NCBI RefSeq assembly: GCF_027409185.1 | Contig: NC_084469.1 | Span: forward strand, 85,409,918-85,473,917 | Origin: Cynocephalus volans | Taxonomy: Eukaryota; Chordata; Mammalia; Dermoptera; Cynocephalidae | Direction: 5' to 3' | DNA length: 64,000 nt | Part shown: positions 36,780 through 49,228 of the stretch, one piece after another | How positions within the stretch are numbered: position 1 is the stretch's first letter | How the letters are laid out: every line of letters begins with the position of its first letter | Notes under the pieces: model-generated | Told to the model about the DNA's origin: nothing | Databases searched by the model: none | Seen by the model: the letters and a program-made list of their open reading frames with translations, nothing else | Made by a program: the position numbers and the translations under genes

Positions 36780-38350
36780 TTCCACACCTGGCCCCCCAAA
36801 ACTCATGTCACTCTCACATACAAAATACAATCATTCTATCCCAAGAGTCTCAAAAGTGTTAGCTTGCTCCAGCACGAACTTAAGTCCAAAGTCCAAAGTC
36901 TCATCTGAAACCAAAAGCAAAAGTCCTTCCAGCTGTGAACCTGAAAAACAAAACCAAATTTATCTACTGCCAAGATACAATGGTGGAACAGGCATCGGGT
37001 ATACATTCCCATTCCAAAAGGGAGGAATAGGCCATAAGAAAGGAAAAACAGGCCCCAAACAAGTCCCAAACCCAGCACGGCAGACATTATGTCTTAAAGG
37101 TCCAAAATAATCTTTCTTGACTCCAGGTCCTGCATCCCGGGCATGATGGTTCATCTGGGCCCCCAAAGCATCTGGCAGCCTTGTTCCCACAGCTCTGCCA
37201 GGCGCAGCACAGTCAGCCATGCTGGTGCTTGTGGCTTTTCCAGGCCTGCATTGCACGTTACCAGTGGCCCTGCAGTTCTGGGGTCCTGGCGACAGCCCTG
37301 CTGCCTTGACTCTACTAGACATTTCCCTGGTGGGGGCTCTCCATGGGGGCTCTGACCCCACTTTCCTGCTTGGCATTGCTCTAGCAGATGGCCTCTGTGG
37401 TGGCTCCGCCCCTGTGGCAGGTCTATGCCTGGGCTTCCAGGCTTTTCCATACATCCTCTGGAATCTGGGTGGAGGCTGCCATGCCTCCACTGCTCTCACG
37501 TCCTGCTGGCCTGAAGACTTAACACAATGTGGACGCCACCGAGGTTTTGGGCCTCTACTCTCCAGGGCTGCTGCATGAACCACACTTGGGGCTGCTCTAG
37601 CCAGAGCAGCTGGGATGCAGGGAGCAGGATCCCGAGGGCAGCTGTGCCCCAGGTCTGTCCTTCAGGATAACTCAGTCAGTCCTTCTAGGCCTCAGAGCCT
37701 GTGATGGGTGGGGTACCCTTCCAGACTTCTCAAATGCCTTTAGGGCATTTTTCCCATTGTCCTGGTTCTTAGCATCTGGCTGCCTCACTGCCAAGATAAT
37801 GTCTTCAGCAACCAGTTTATCTTCTTCACCTTTGCATTGTTCTCCAGCTCTCTGCTTCTTTACCGCATGGCCAGGCTGCTCTGCTTCTATTTTAAATTCT
37901 GGCTTTACATCATGCCTTTGCCGCCATAACTCAGAGTAGGCTGTTAGAAGTAGCCATGAAGTGTTCTTAATGCTTTGCTGCTTAGAAATTTCTTTGGTCA
38001 AATGCTCTGGTTCACAACTCTTAAGTCCCACCTTCTACAAAATCCAAGAGCATGGACACAATGCAGCCAGGTTCCTTGCTATGGTGCAGCAAGGGTGATC
38101 TTTTGTCCAATTCCCAATAAGTTCCTCATTTCTATCTGAGACCTCATCATCCACATGGCCTTTGCTGCCCACATTTCAATCAGCATTCTGCTCACCACCA
38201 CATAAGTCTCTAAGACATTCCAAACTTTCCCTCGTCTTTTTCTCTTCTTCTAAGTCCTCCAAACTCCTCCAACCTTTGCCCATTACCCAGTTCCAAAGCT
38301 GCATCCACATTTTCAGGTATCTGTATAGCAACACCCCACTCCTCAAGTCT
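36780..38350 (-). mobile_element. MaLR internal region (MST/THE1-int-like), reverse, without the other LTR
   Basis: This region follows directly on the LTR. It contains reversed MaLR internal text such as 'aagtccaaagtctcatctga', 'tcaaatgcctttagggcatt' and 'tctccagctctctgcttctt'. A 207-codon open frame on the minus strand (36960-37583) lies in it. MaLR internal regions are mostly non-coding, with remote gag-like relics at best. I see no retroviral motif in this frame and do not call it a gene. The far LTR is missing, so the element is truncated. Confidence 0.7.
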
Positions 38351-38869
38351 TAAGCCTGTGCACAGCCTGAGCAAGAAAAGGCAATTGGCAGGTAAAACCT
38401 GAGATACAGGAGGAGGAGAATCAATGGAGCAGGATTCCAGGAGATGGAAGAGGGCTGGGTTTGGCCCTAAGCAGGAGAGGGGAATGAGTGCCAAGGTGGA
38501 GAAGGTTGTACATTAGAGAGAGAACAAGTCCGTGATGCAACTAACCACAGAAGGCAGGTCATGTACTAGACTATGAACAGCCTGACCACAAGCCTCAGAC
38601 TTGTGTCTACTGGTCCAAGCCTGCAATTCTGAGACCTCTCCTGGCAGCTGGTGGCAAGAGTCCCATAAGTGCACTGAGGTAGTGAGCACCTATGCATGGT
38701 GCTCAAGACCACAGTTTAGGACTGCCTTGGATCACCCAAATGGTGTGACACATACAAGTCACTAAAGAAATCCATTCCACATAGCACCTGTACCTGAAGC
38801 ATTAGGTTCCATGTAGGAGAGTTAAAACCACCCGATTTCTACAAAGTAAAGGCGTATCAGCTAGATCTC

Positions 38870-39195
38870 CCATGGTTGACAGAATTTGGCAATTCCAACT
38901 GGCTTAAGCCAAAAGAGAATTTATAGGGTTGAATTCCTCTGCAAGTAGATCTGGAGCACAGAAATGTCAAGCCCTGGCCTCTCCTCTCCATCTCTCAGGT
39001 CTGCCTTTTGCACAAGTGGCTACATATGGTGGGAAGCTGGTGGCAGCAAGTCCACCAGCTCAACAAAATTTCCAGAGTTGAGTCATCCTGGCTCTGACTG
39101 GCCTGGCCTGGATCATGTGCTCATCCTGGATCATATGTTCATCCTGAACCAATCACCAGAGCCAGAACTGAATGTATTGAAGGGGTGAGCCCAGG
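38870..39195 (-). repeat. Interspersed repeat, same unresolved family as 27.6 kb
   Basis: 'aactggcttaagccaaaaga' and 'tctgactggcctggcctgga' followed by 'tcatgtgctcatcctgg' resemble the text of the repeat at 27555-27900. Old and non-coding. Confidence 0.4.
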
Positions 39196-40111
39196 ATGGA
39201 CTCAACTTCACTGTATGCACATGGCTGAGAGTGGGATGGGAGGATCCTCCAGCAAAAATGAAGGAAGTTATTCCTAGGAGGGGGAGCAGATACTGGTAGG
39301 CAAAAACAACTAATGTCCCCTACAAGAAACCTCAAGGGGCCCACTCCCAGGCGTCAGCCCTGGGAAGACTGTTCCAGGAATGAAAAACACAGCTACAAGG
39401 AGACATGACCCAAGCGTGCATTTGTGATGGAATTTAGCTTTCACAGGGTGTATGTGTGGAGGAGAGAGACAGCAAGCCACAAGCTTGGAAAATGAAAATG
39501 TCATTCTGGAAACATTGCATTTCTCAGATGTTGCATCACATATGTTTAGAAAACAGTTTTCATTAGCTTCCCTCGACCTTTGAGCCCACTGCCCCTTCCA
39601 TTTTGCTTCAAATGAACCCATAATTCCATCTCAATAATTCAACAGGAACTAATTCCTTTATTAAATAAACTTCATTTGGGGGCTGACTACCTCAGGCCCT
39701 GGGAGAAAAATGCATCTTTGCTTTTGCTGAGACCAATCTAGGTCAGCAAAGCAAAACTTTTTTTTAGAGATGTGAACCACGGCTTAGATAAAGGGTGGAG
39801 GACGCTCCCACTCTGAAGGTACAGAGTGGAGAAGAGAGAATAACCACAGCTGAAGCGGGCACAGGAGGCCACCTGCTTCACCCCACCCCCACCCCCCACC
39901 CCAGGAAGGCCCTTTGAAACAGGGGCATCTCTGTGTTCATAAGCAGGCACCAGTAGTATCTCCTGAGCAGACTCAGAGCTCTCTCAGCTGTACAGGGCCT
40001 GAGGCAGAAGTTCCAAAAATAGTTCGTGTAGGGGCCACTTGTGTGTTCAGGGGGGAGAACAGACATGAGGATATTTGGGGGCTGTGTTCTCCACCCCTGT
40101 GTCCATGCAGT

Positions 40112-40612
40112 GGCCAGCTTCCAAAATGGTCCGCAATGATCCCCGCCTCCTGGTATTGTTGTCCTCTCCCGCATTGAGTAGGACTGGCTCATGCAACCAA
40201 CAGAATATTGCAAATATTATGGAATCTTTGGAGGGGACGTCATAAAAACACTGAAGAATTTGCCTTGCTCTCTCTTGGATCTTTCACTCTGGGAGAAGTC
40301 AGCTGCCATGTTGTAAAGATACTCACACAGCCCTCTGGAAAGGCACACCTGGCTAGGAACTGAGGCCCGCCCCCACCGCATCCATGTGGGTGGGTCGTCG
40401 TCAAAGCAGATCCTCCACCCCCAGCCAAGCCTTCGGATGACCAAATTCCTGGCTGACATCTGGGCTGCAAGATGAAAAACTGTGAGCCGGAACTACTCAG
40501 TTAAGCCACTCCCAATTCCTGACCCACAGAAACTGAGAAAATAAATGTTCTTTTAAGCTGCTGTGTTTGGGGGTAGTTTGTTATGCAGTAACAAATAATA
40601 AAGCGAAACCTC
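40112..40612 (+). mobile_element. MLT1-type LTR, forward
   Basis: The order 'cagcttccaaaatggtccgc', 'tgatccccgcctcctggtat', 'gggagaagtcagctgccatg', 'gccaagccttcggatgac', 'cctgacccacagaaactgag', then the signal 'aataaatgttcttttaagct' and 'ggtagtttgttatgcagtaa', is that of an MLT1 LTR of an older subfamily. The 5' limit is approximate. Confidence 0.8.
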
Positions 40613-40699
40613 CCGATGAAGGCAAACAAGTCTTGTCTCCTTTTTATCTGTCTCCTATTTGCCAGACTTGCCTTCACGCGGTACCGTGATCCCATCCTG

Positions 40700-40825
40700 C
40701 TGGATGGAAGCTTCTAGAGGGCAGGGACCAGGTTGTAATTAATCCCTGTTCCTGTCTATGTCCCTCATCCCCCCTACCCCCCCCCACACACAATGTAAAT
40801 GTTCAATGAACATTTACCAGATTAA
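40700..40825 (-). repeat. L2 3' end, reverse
   Basis: 'agcttctagagggcagggac' and 'aatgttcaatgaacattta' match the reversed L2 3' end. A C-rich and CA-rich run lies at 40768-40791. Confidence 0.5.
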
Positions 40826-42509
40826 CTAGCTGTCCTTTCAAGGGAGACCCTAGGAGCACCGAAGTGTTTCCTTCTCCCAGAAATAGTTACCTTCCTCAAC
40901 TCAAGATGAGAAATACAGCTCTTCAACAAACAGAAACCACCTCAACCCAGATCTCAGCTAGTTTGGTGAGATTCAGGGGCTGCTTCTTGCAGAGACAACA
41001 GCTACTTGCAAAAGAGTTCACAAGTCATTGCAATCAATTACAGGAAATTGAGTCCAGCAGACAACCTCACTATCCCAGGAGGAACCTCACTGCAGCACAG
41101 ATCAGCAGTCAGTTCACTGTCCCTGCTGAGTCACAGGCTTCAAACTGCCACCCATCAAAGAAGACTTAACATGTGTCCACTACCTGCCTGCCACTCTGCC
41201 AAGGGACCTGGCACAGAGCTCTGTCCCCAGGGGCTTGCCATCATCCAGGGGAGATATCCACACGGAAGGATCAGACACACCCAAGTCAGAATTCACCAAG
41301 GATCTGTTAAAGTGTCATTAACTGTAAGTGGTCTTGGAGAACTGAGGAAGGGGTCTTCACTCAAGAAAAATGTGCCATACTGTCTTCTCAGAGCATAGAG
41401 CCCTCAAGGAGTTCATGGTCTAATGGGGAAAGCTGGCCAGGGAGGGGCTTCTAACCCAGCATAAGAAGGATAGTAACACTCAAGCAGGGCTGTAATGGGA
41501 GAGCAAGGAGTGACTAGGAAGAACAAAAGGATGATCCAAGCTCTGGAGGCATCATGAACAAACAGCCCAGTGGAGCAGGGATGACAAGGAGTTTGTCATG
41601 AGCCAAGGGTCATGAGAGATAAGGTTGGGGATACAGATCATGGAGATGTTGGGAGACAATTCTTCATGGGTCCCTCACATTTCTGCAAATCTTGTGAGCA
41701 GAGGCATGGTCGACCTTTGCTCTGGACTGTCTTTTCAAGGATATTTATATAGTGAATGGCCTTTGAAGATAGACATAGATTTGCTCTCCATCTGGAGCGA
41801 AGAGCAGGCATGCTAACTGCCCATTATTAAAAAGTCAGGGACCCTAAGGAACGCAGCCTGCTGCATGTGCTGGTATCCCCTGGCCCCCCGCACTGCCTGG
41901 ATAAATTGAAATTCAGGAAATCAGTATAAGAAACCAGTATAAGAAAATGCTGATACTCTGGCTACTGCTATTGCTGTGAGAACAAAGTCCTTTGTCTCTG
42001 ACCTAGGAGTTTTGTGTCTCCTGTCAACATCCATGAACCTGGGGCAGACTAACCTGTTAACTTGCAAGTAATGTGCAATCTCAGACCCTCCACAGATCCT
42101 GACAGGAGATTCCTGAATTTCTGGTTTTATCCTATGGTTGTTGAACAGGAAAGTTACACATGCCTTTAGCCATAGAAGAACAGTCATGAAGAGCATAGCA
42201 GGGTATTTTAATAAATCATCATTTCTTAAGCTGTTTTGTATAATTTTTTCGAGATATACAAAAACCTCTAAAGGAAAAAGTTAAACTCTGATCTTTTTTT
42301 TCCTAGGAGGAGTTAAGTAAGAGTCTACAGAGTAGAAGGGGGAAAAATCTGGTATGCCTAACCGAAGCTAAAAGAGGAGAGTCAGGGACTGGAGCCCAGG
42401 CCACTGCCTGAAGGTGTTAACCAAACTAACCCAGCACCTACAGCTAAGAGCCTCTTGACGGGGTCATCAAGTTCCTCTGCAGACATGGTCGTCTGAAGCT
42501 CTTGGGCAG

Positions 42510-42882
42510 TGTCTTATCTTGGGATGCCATAACAAAATACCACAGACTGGACGGGCTTAAATAACAGAATTTTTTTCTTTTCTCTCACAGTACTGGAGGC
42601 TGGAAGTCCCAGATCAGGGTGCCATCACAGTTGGGTTCTGGTGCTTTCTTCCTGACTTGCAGACAGCCACCTTCTCACTGTGTCCTCCATAGCAGAGAGA
42701 AAGAGTGCACTCTGATGTCGCTTCTTATAAGAGCACTAATTCCACTCTGAGGACCCCCACTTTCGTGGCCTCCTCTAAACCTGATTATCTTCCAAAGGCC
42801 CCATCTCCAAATAGCATCACTTGGTGGTTAGGAATTCAACATATGAATTGGGGGGAGGGGAGGGGACACGACTTGGCACACA
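42510..42882 (-). mobile_element. MLT1-type LTR, reverse
   Basis: 'gggatgccataacaaaatac' and 'cacagactggacgggcttaa' open the segment, then 'ctggaggctggaagtcccag', 'cccatctccaaatagcatca', 'ggaattcaacatatgaattg' and 'gggacacgacttggcaca'. This is a textbook reversed MLT1 LTR. It is solo. Confidence 0.85.
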
Positions 42883-43223
42883 GTAGGCAGCCTGGGATCC
42901 TGACCCCTAAGAGCTCCCGGGACACTCACATCTACTTATTTACATTACATCACCTACGGACCCTCAAGTCTTCAAGGAATCTTGAATGCAAACTGGTTCT
43001 ACCTCCTGCCACTGGGTGGAGAATCACAGCATTACTCAGAGTCGATGGCTGATTATGCCATTTGAAAAAATCTCAAGGAAGCAGGAGCCCTCCTTACCCC
43101 TTCTCTCAACCACCCAATGTAGCCTGAAGGTCAAATTGATCAAACCTTCTGAACACATTCTTTTTTGCGTTTATCTAAACCAAATTTGTTAGCTTTTTTT
43201 GTCCCATTAAAAATAACATCGGA

Positions 43224-43331
43224 GGTCTGGCCGGTTAGCTCAGCTGGTTAGAGCACAGCCTTATAACACCAAGGTCAAGGGTTCAGGTCCCTGTACTGGC
43301 CAGCTGTCAAAAATAAAATAAAATAAAATAA
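43224..43331 (+). repeat. Monomeric tRNA-Ile-derived SINE with (AAAAT)n tail
   Basis: The tRNA-like body is 43229-43302: 'ggccggttagctcagctggt' is the acceptor/D-arm with A box, and 'gggttcaggtccctgtact' is the T-arm with B box. The anticodon loop reads CTTATAA, but the stem bases around it (ACAGC against CACCA) no longer pair, so this is a SINE and not a working tRNA gene. An (AAAAT)n tail follows. The short flanking match 'aaaataaca' on both sides is the probable target-site duplication. Confidence 0.85.
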
Positions 43332-44309
43332 CACCTGGTTACTGCAACAATAATTTATTCTGGAAACTACCCTAAATTATTTCCAAACCAAATGGCAATT
43401 GGAAAATGAAAATGTTAGGGTGCCCCATGCCCGGGAGTCATAGATATTCTTCCATAACAATGCAAATTCAAGGAAATGTAGGGAAGAGGTGAGCTGTCAC
43501 AGGTAAGGCATCTCCCCAGCTTAGTGTCTGAAAATCCAGAAGCTCCAGCAGAAACCTGGGCCTAAAAAAGATACCAGAGCGATGGCCAGGCTGGACTAGA
43601 ATCTGGGGTTCAAGCTGGGCCTCACCATCTGCAGGGACAATCCTCTTGTCCACAGATTGTCATAGGCCAGTGCAGCAACTCCACAGCAGAGGACAGCTGA
43701 GAATCCCACAGCCCAGGGAGCCCAGGCTTCTCTGATCCACTTCCTGGCCAGCTGTCAAAGCTCTCTGCACCTGTTCTCAGACTGTAACAAGTGTTTCTCA
43801 CGAAGGTGCCAATTACTCAGGCCCACCTTCAAGAAGACAAAAACACACACCAAAAAAAATGGCATTAAAAATACGCAATAGGCCAACACTTAAACTGAAA
43901 CCTAGAAGCCTCTGCTGTTGAACTATTTCTGACTCTGTCTATACTTGATACAGTCAATTGTCATCTTTCAACTTAAAGCGTTCTCACAAGGGTGACAAAA
44001 TATAGGGCTTAGGAAAGAAAATGCATGCCGGAGGGGAGAAGGAGGAGGCTCCAATCTGGAGCACAGGAAGTGGAGGCTGCTCCAAGCTTGGCTTTGTCAT
44101 TTTTCTTTCTCACTCCAAGCCCAGGGAGCATCCAACAGCACTGGTGTTAGAGGATCAGAATGGCTTTTAAACCTCTCTCTGCAAGGTCCATCTACCAAGA
44201 ACAATTTCCACTTTATTATCTGTTGAACAGGTTGGTAAAATCAAATCTCCTGGACCCCCTTGGAGGGTGTATTTGTCCTGGGTCCCACCCAGTGATACAT
44301 CACACAGCT

Positions 44310-44480
44310 TTATCACTTCCAATTAGTGCCCGATGCGGGAACTGATGTACTGAAAATTAACATCATTGATCTTCATCCAAGAATATGGTCAACAAGGCAT
44401 AATTTTTTTTCTGATCAATGCTGTCGATCAATTACCTAATATAAAAAAAGGAGGGGCCTCTCCGGGCATCAGAGTGAATT
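44310..44480. promoter_or_regulatory. Candidate conserved non-coding element (hypothesis)
   Basis: This is a unique, repeat-free block with clustered AT-rich homeodomain-like sites ('tccaattagtgcc', 'aaattaacatcattgatctt') and a repeated GATCAAT ('gatcaatgctgtcgatcaat', 44414-44433). Nothing here proves function. Confidence 0.2.
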
Positions 44481-46239
44481 TTTGTGCCTCCTCTGCAGTT
44501 CTCGTATACCTCAGGGCCGGTTCTCTGCTTGGGATTCTGCATTAACAGACAACATTTCAAGCACAAGAAATTTGTGCTTTGTGCTTCCGAGGAATGTATG
44601 TGTGTCTCCAGAAGGGAGGAGAAGTTGGCACCTCCCCAAAACCACCAGCCTCGGGGCAGTTAGAACTTAGTGCCTGCCACAGCTAGGTGAGGCGAAGTGG
44701 CCCACTTTACAGAAGTGGCAGCCCCCAGTGGGCTCCCTGCACTCACCCAGGCTAGCAAGGCCGTCTTTCTGCAAGTTCATTAGGATCCTCAGTGGGAGGT
44801 AGGCCAGGGAATAATAAGAAAACGATTTACTTCTCCCCAGTTATATCCCACCGGGATAAGTCAAGCTGTCTGGGACTCTGCCCACGTGAGATGGAATTCT
44901 AACTCCAGGTTTTCAGTGTGAAGGCAAAAGAGTGCATCCAAGTGCCTTGTCAGTCCCAAGTCCCCCAGTTTTTCTCTCCTCCTGAGATCCTCTTGCTCTC
45001 ACCCCTAACCCAACACTATCAGTCAGGGCTCAGCCTCCAGGAGAGAGGCTCCCCTTGTCACACGGCAGGGGTTATTTATTACCCTAGCTAGGGTTATTTG
45101 CATTTCAAAATAAAACTCTGTAGAAAGCAATGCTCCACCTAAAAGAATGTCCACTGAATTTCAGGCACTGCGGTTCTCTGGGGCAGGAGCTTGCTTGTTA
45201 CTGTTGGGGTAGGGGGCGGGCATTTTACAGTGCCCCTGGAATCTGCCTAAGGTTGAGGTCGGCTCCTTCCAGTTGGCACTTTTCAGAGAATTTCAGACAT
45301 TCAGTCATTCGTGCGCTCCTGCACAAACACGGTCTGCGTGTCTGCCGTGCACCAGGTATCTGTGGCTACATGCAGATCTGACCAGCAGTGCAGCGGTGAC
45401 AACGTGGCAGGGCTTCCCGTCTCTGCTGTCCCTCTGCCTTTGGCCTTTCCTCCACTCGTTTCCCTTGATGAGGAGGGAGAACTGCAATCAAGCGGTTCCT
45501 AATTCGGGTGTCGCCAATAAATGTCACAAATAGTCACAACGTCGAGAAACAAATAAAGCTTAGTTGGTAGCAATCTTGCCAAGTAACTTCAGCTTCCTTT
45601 GTCTCCATTTCTGCCTCTATACAGAAAAGGACACTTGTCACATGAAATTCATGAGCTCATGTCTATATACGTATTATTTACTCTGTGGGTATGAGTGTCT
45701 CTTTCCATGGAAGTAACAAGGTCACTGGGCAGAAAATCATTTCATAGTAAACGGAAAAGAGGGCACCTCAACAACAAAAACAAAAACAAAACAAAAAAAA
45801 CAGAGAGGAGTGGAAATCAATCCCTCGCCTTCCCCGAAGCAGCCCTGTCTCCTAACAGGCCACAGTCTACCCGTGAGTCCTGCCATCTGCAATCGCTCTT
45901 GGCCTCCTCTCCTACAACCTCGTTGACGCACCATCAATTTTTGAATGTCGTGGACAATCACGCCTCTTCCCCAGGGTCGGGTAATTTCTCTCCTTTTGAC
46001 CTCTTTTATTTAAACCACTTGACTCTATACTGTCTATTCTGGAGATGTTGATCGAAATCCAGTTGCATTGCTTATGGAGAAATAACCCCGGCTCCCGGAT
46101 GTCTGGGGCGTCCAGTCACAAGGGCTGTGAGTCTTTGAAGTGGCGGGTAAACCTGATTTTTGACAGGCGTTGAGGGAGAAACGACTCCCAGCCTCAGGGA
46201 AGACGCGGCCAGGCACTTATTCCATTCCTTGTGTTAGAC

Positions 46240-46252
46240 TGCCATCTAGTGA
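46240..46252 (-). promoter_or_regulatory. CTCF-like site
   Basis: The + strand TGCCATCTAGTGA is, on the minus strand, TCACTAGATGGCA. It differs at one position from the CTCF core CCACTAGATGGCA. Whether it is bound is unknown. Confidence 0.4.
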
Positions 46253-48176
46253 CAGGCTGGGGTAGCCCGCTGCAGACCCTGGGCAGCTTTTCTAATGTTT
46301 CAAAACCACCCCAGGGGGGGAAATAAATATGTAAACCAATAAATAATAAATGCCAATATAACCTACCATAGTCCAAATGGCCAGATTAATATTAAATCCA
46401 GCTCTTCTTTAGATGTCAAGAAACTGCATTATATAGGAAAATAGAATTCATAGAAGGCTCAACCTTTATTAAAAATCTGAAGTATGTGCTGTCATGGCAC
46501 CTCCAGTCGCCTCTTCCCTCCCATTCTCATGCTGCCCAACCCATGCCAGGTGGGCTGCAGCCCTCTTCTTGGCTCCTGATGGGGAAAGCACGGGGGCATC
46601 CCTCATGACCATCCATGCTTCAAAAGGAAAGATCAACAGGCCTCCAGCTAATGGATGCTAATGATGTGCCCACCATCAACTTGCTCATAGCTCCTGGGGA
46701 TTCTCAGTGAGTCCAAAGACCTGAGAGAAATGGAGGAGCTGCTCCAAGCTCACGAGGAGGGCTGCTGCACCCCCACCCCAGGCCCAGACTGCACTACAGA
46801 CCAGTACCAGGTATGAAATTAGGACCGGTTCTCACTGGTACCCTGCATTGACAGGCAGGGATGGAGCCTCACTAATGCAGATTGATGATGGCACTAAGAA
46901 AAAGGAAAGTGATTCTGAGACCAGACCAGAAGTGGAGCTATTCTCCGACCTGGCAACTTCCACATTCCAGCCCCTCAGGGGGGGTCCTGGCAGTATGAGC
47001 TGCCCTGAGGACCCAGAGCACCCAGAGGACCTTTCCCAGATCCCTCTCCCTCTAGCACCGGTGGTGCATGGGCTGCAGAGAGGCTGGTAAGAGTCCCCAG
47101 GGCTCCCTCCATTGAGCAGGCAAGACTTGTGGTCTCAGAGAGGCCTCAGGGCTTGTAGGAGATAAATATGTGTTTATCAGATGATTGGAAAAGAAGAGTG
47201 TGTACGGTCTGGTATACTCAGTAGTTATGAAAATGTTAAGTTTGAACGTGCAGGCATTTACCATCACAGGAAACAGTTAAAGTATTTTTTTTAGCTCTAG
47301 AATGTCCATGTTTCTGCTGAAATTCCTCATGTGCTTACCCGTTTGGCCCATCTTTTCCTATAAGCTGTTTGATGGATTTATAATAGTATTTTAAAGGCTT
47401 TGTGCTCCAGCTCGAACATCTGAGGCACCTATAGTTCTGTCCTAGTGACTATTCTTTTCTCGTGATTATGGGCCACAGTTTCTTGCTTCTGTGGGTATTA
47501 TATTACCATATACTGTTTTTTACATTTTAAGCTGGAGGTTGTATATTAAAGAACAGAAGAAGACTGAAAGGTATTTCCATCTCCCAGGAAGAGCACACCT
47601 TCTCCTCTGTCAGGCAGCTATGCTGAGGGGCCAACCACTTCATTGAATCAGATTTAAATAATTTCAGGTCCCCTCTGGCTTCAAATGTCTTGAAGGAGAG
47701 TTGTGCCCCCTATTTCCAGTTGGGCTTTGAGATCCAAGCACCACAAACCAGATCTCTTTCCTTTCCAGCCCTGTCCCCATTCCAATTTAGGGTGATTTTA
47801 TGTCAGCTCCTTTCTCCCTGCCACTTTCTCATGTTTCAGACCAGAATGGACTGATACATATGTAAGAACACAGATCTTAGGCCTGGAGCCAATGGCTGCT
47901 TTCCCAAAGCAGAGCACAGGTCAGAACAGGCAAAGGGAAGTGTGAGCTGCGTGCACACATGCCCCAAGCACCTGCAGACCCTTCCTTTACCCCACAAATC
48001 CAGGGAAGCAAATCCCTTAGGCCCTAAAAGAGCCTCGTGTTCATCCAGATACTCCATCATGAAAACCAAAACCAAGCTTTCCTCAGTAGGTTCAGCTCAC
48101 GGAGTAAAACTTGGTCAGGGAACTGGAAGGATCTCTTACGGGTGTTATTTTATACACTTGGGATCAAGGTAGCCTT

Positions 48177-48349
48177 TTTTTTTTTTTTTTTTAAAAAGAT
48201 GACCGATAAGGGGATCTTCACCCTTGACTTGGTGTGGTCAGCACCACGCTCACCCAAGTGAGCGAACCGGCCATCCGTATATGGGATCCGAATCCGGGGC
48301 CTTGGTGTTATTAGCACCGCACTCTCCCGAGTGAGCCACGGGCCGGCCC
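48177..48349 (-). repeat. Dimeric tRNA-Ile-derived SINE
   Basis: Read on the minus strand, two tRNA-like units follow each other. The first has the loop CTAATAA (anticodon AAT, Ile) within 'gcggtgctaataacaccaag'. The second starts 'ggccggttcgctcacttggg' and ends 'ttatcggtcatctttttaaa' before the A tail. A perfect 13-bp target-site duplication, TCAAGGTAGCCTT, lies at 48164-48176 and 48350-48362. This is a young copy. Confidence 0.9.
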
Positions 48350-49072
48350 TCAAGGTAGCCTTAAAGAGTGACTTTTAGAGGTTGAAAGACTGAGAACCTT
48401 GGATTTCAGAAACTGTTTGACCATACATGCCAAGTGTTATTGTCCCTACTGCTTAATTCCAAATAGTTAGTCTTAAATTGACTGAGAGCACGCTGCTGCC
48501 TCTTTAGCAGGGGTGGATATGTGGCCCTCTGAGAAGCATAAGCAGTCTGCTCACTAGCTGTCAGGGAAGGCAGTCTCCTGTGGCACTGTTACGACTGAGG
48601 AATGATTGATCGCTGGAGCCACCGTGTCCAGGTTTGCCACCACCACCCCCACAGCTCCCCTTGTTAATACACCACACCTCAACCAGTGTACAGACCAAGG
48701 GCAAAGCAGGGCCAGGGGAGTATGTCATCTCAGCCTCAGGGACAGTTCCATATTTGTGAGGTTGCAGATAATGATGGCTATCATCTCTCAAACCCACCCT
48801 ATTGTCTCTGCCAGCCCGTTTTCTTGCTGTTGTTTTGGTTTTTGTTGGGGTTTTTTTCCCCAAGTAGTGTCAGAGAGGTCCTGTTTTAACTTGCACATCA
48901 CCTCCCTGAGTGTCCCAAGCCACCCTAGGAAGCATGTACTCTTATCAACTCAAGTTACAGACAAGGCTTTCCTGTTGTAGAAAAGCACACACGCCTCATC
49001 CCTCTCAAACACACCCGGTATAATCATTTAAAAAGCATCACAGAAGAGAGAAAGCACACAAACACAACTATG

Positions 49073-49115
49073 TCTATATGTATGTATGTACATACACATA
49101 TGCGCAAATATGTAT
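49073..49115 (+). repeat. (ATGT)n/(ACAT)n short palindromic low-complexity run
   Basis: 'atgtatgtatgtacatacac' is self-complementary around 49090 and could form a small cruciform. Confidence 0.6.
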
Positions 49116-49228
49116 AAAATAATATACTGACATGTTTTTAACCTGGTGAATTACAACTTTCACTGAAAACAAAGCCTTCCGTGTTCTCATTGAAGGTTTG
49201 CTGGTATTCAGGATCATTACCTTTTCTT

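Noticed and set aside
36960..37583. 207-codon open frame on the minus strand
   Set aside because: It lies wholly inside the MaLR internal region. It is Arg/Pro/Gly-rich from base composition and has no retroviral or host motif. Not called as a gene.
43229..43302. Functional tRNA-Ile gene
   Set aside because: The anticodon stem does not pair and an (AAAAT)n tail plus flanking duplication follow. It is a SINE.
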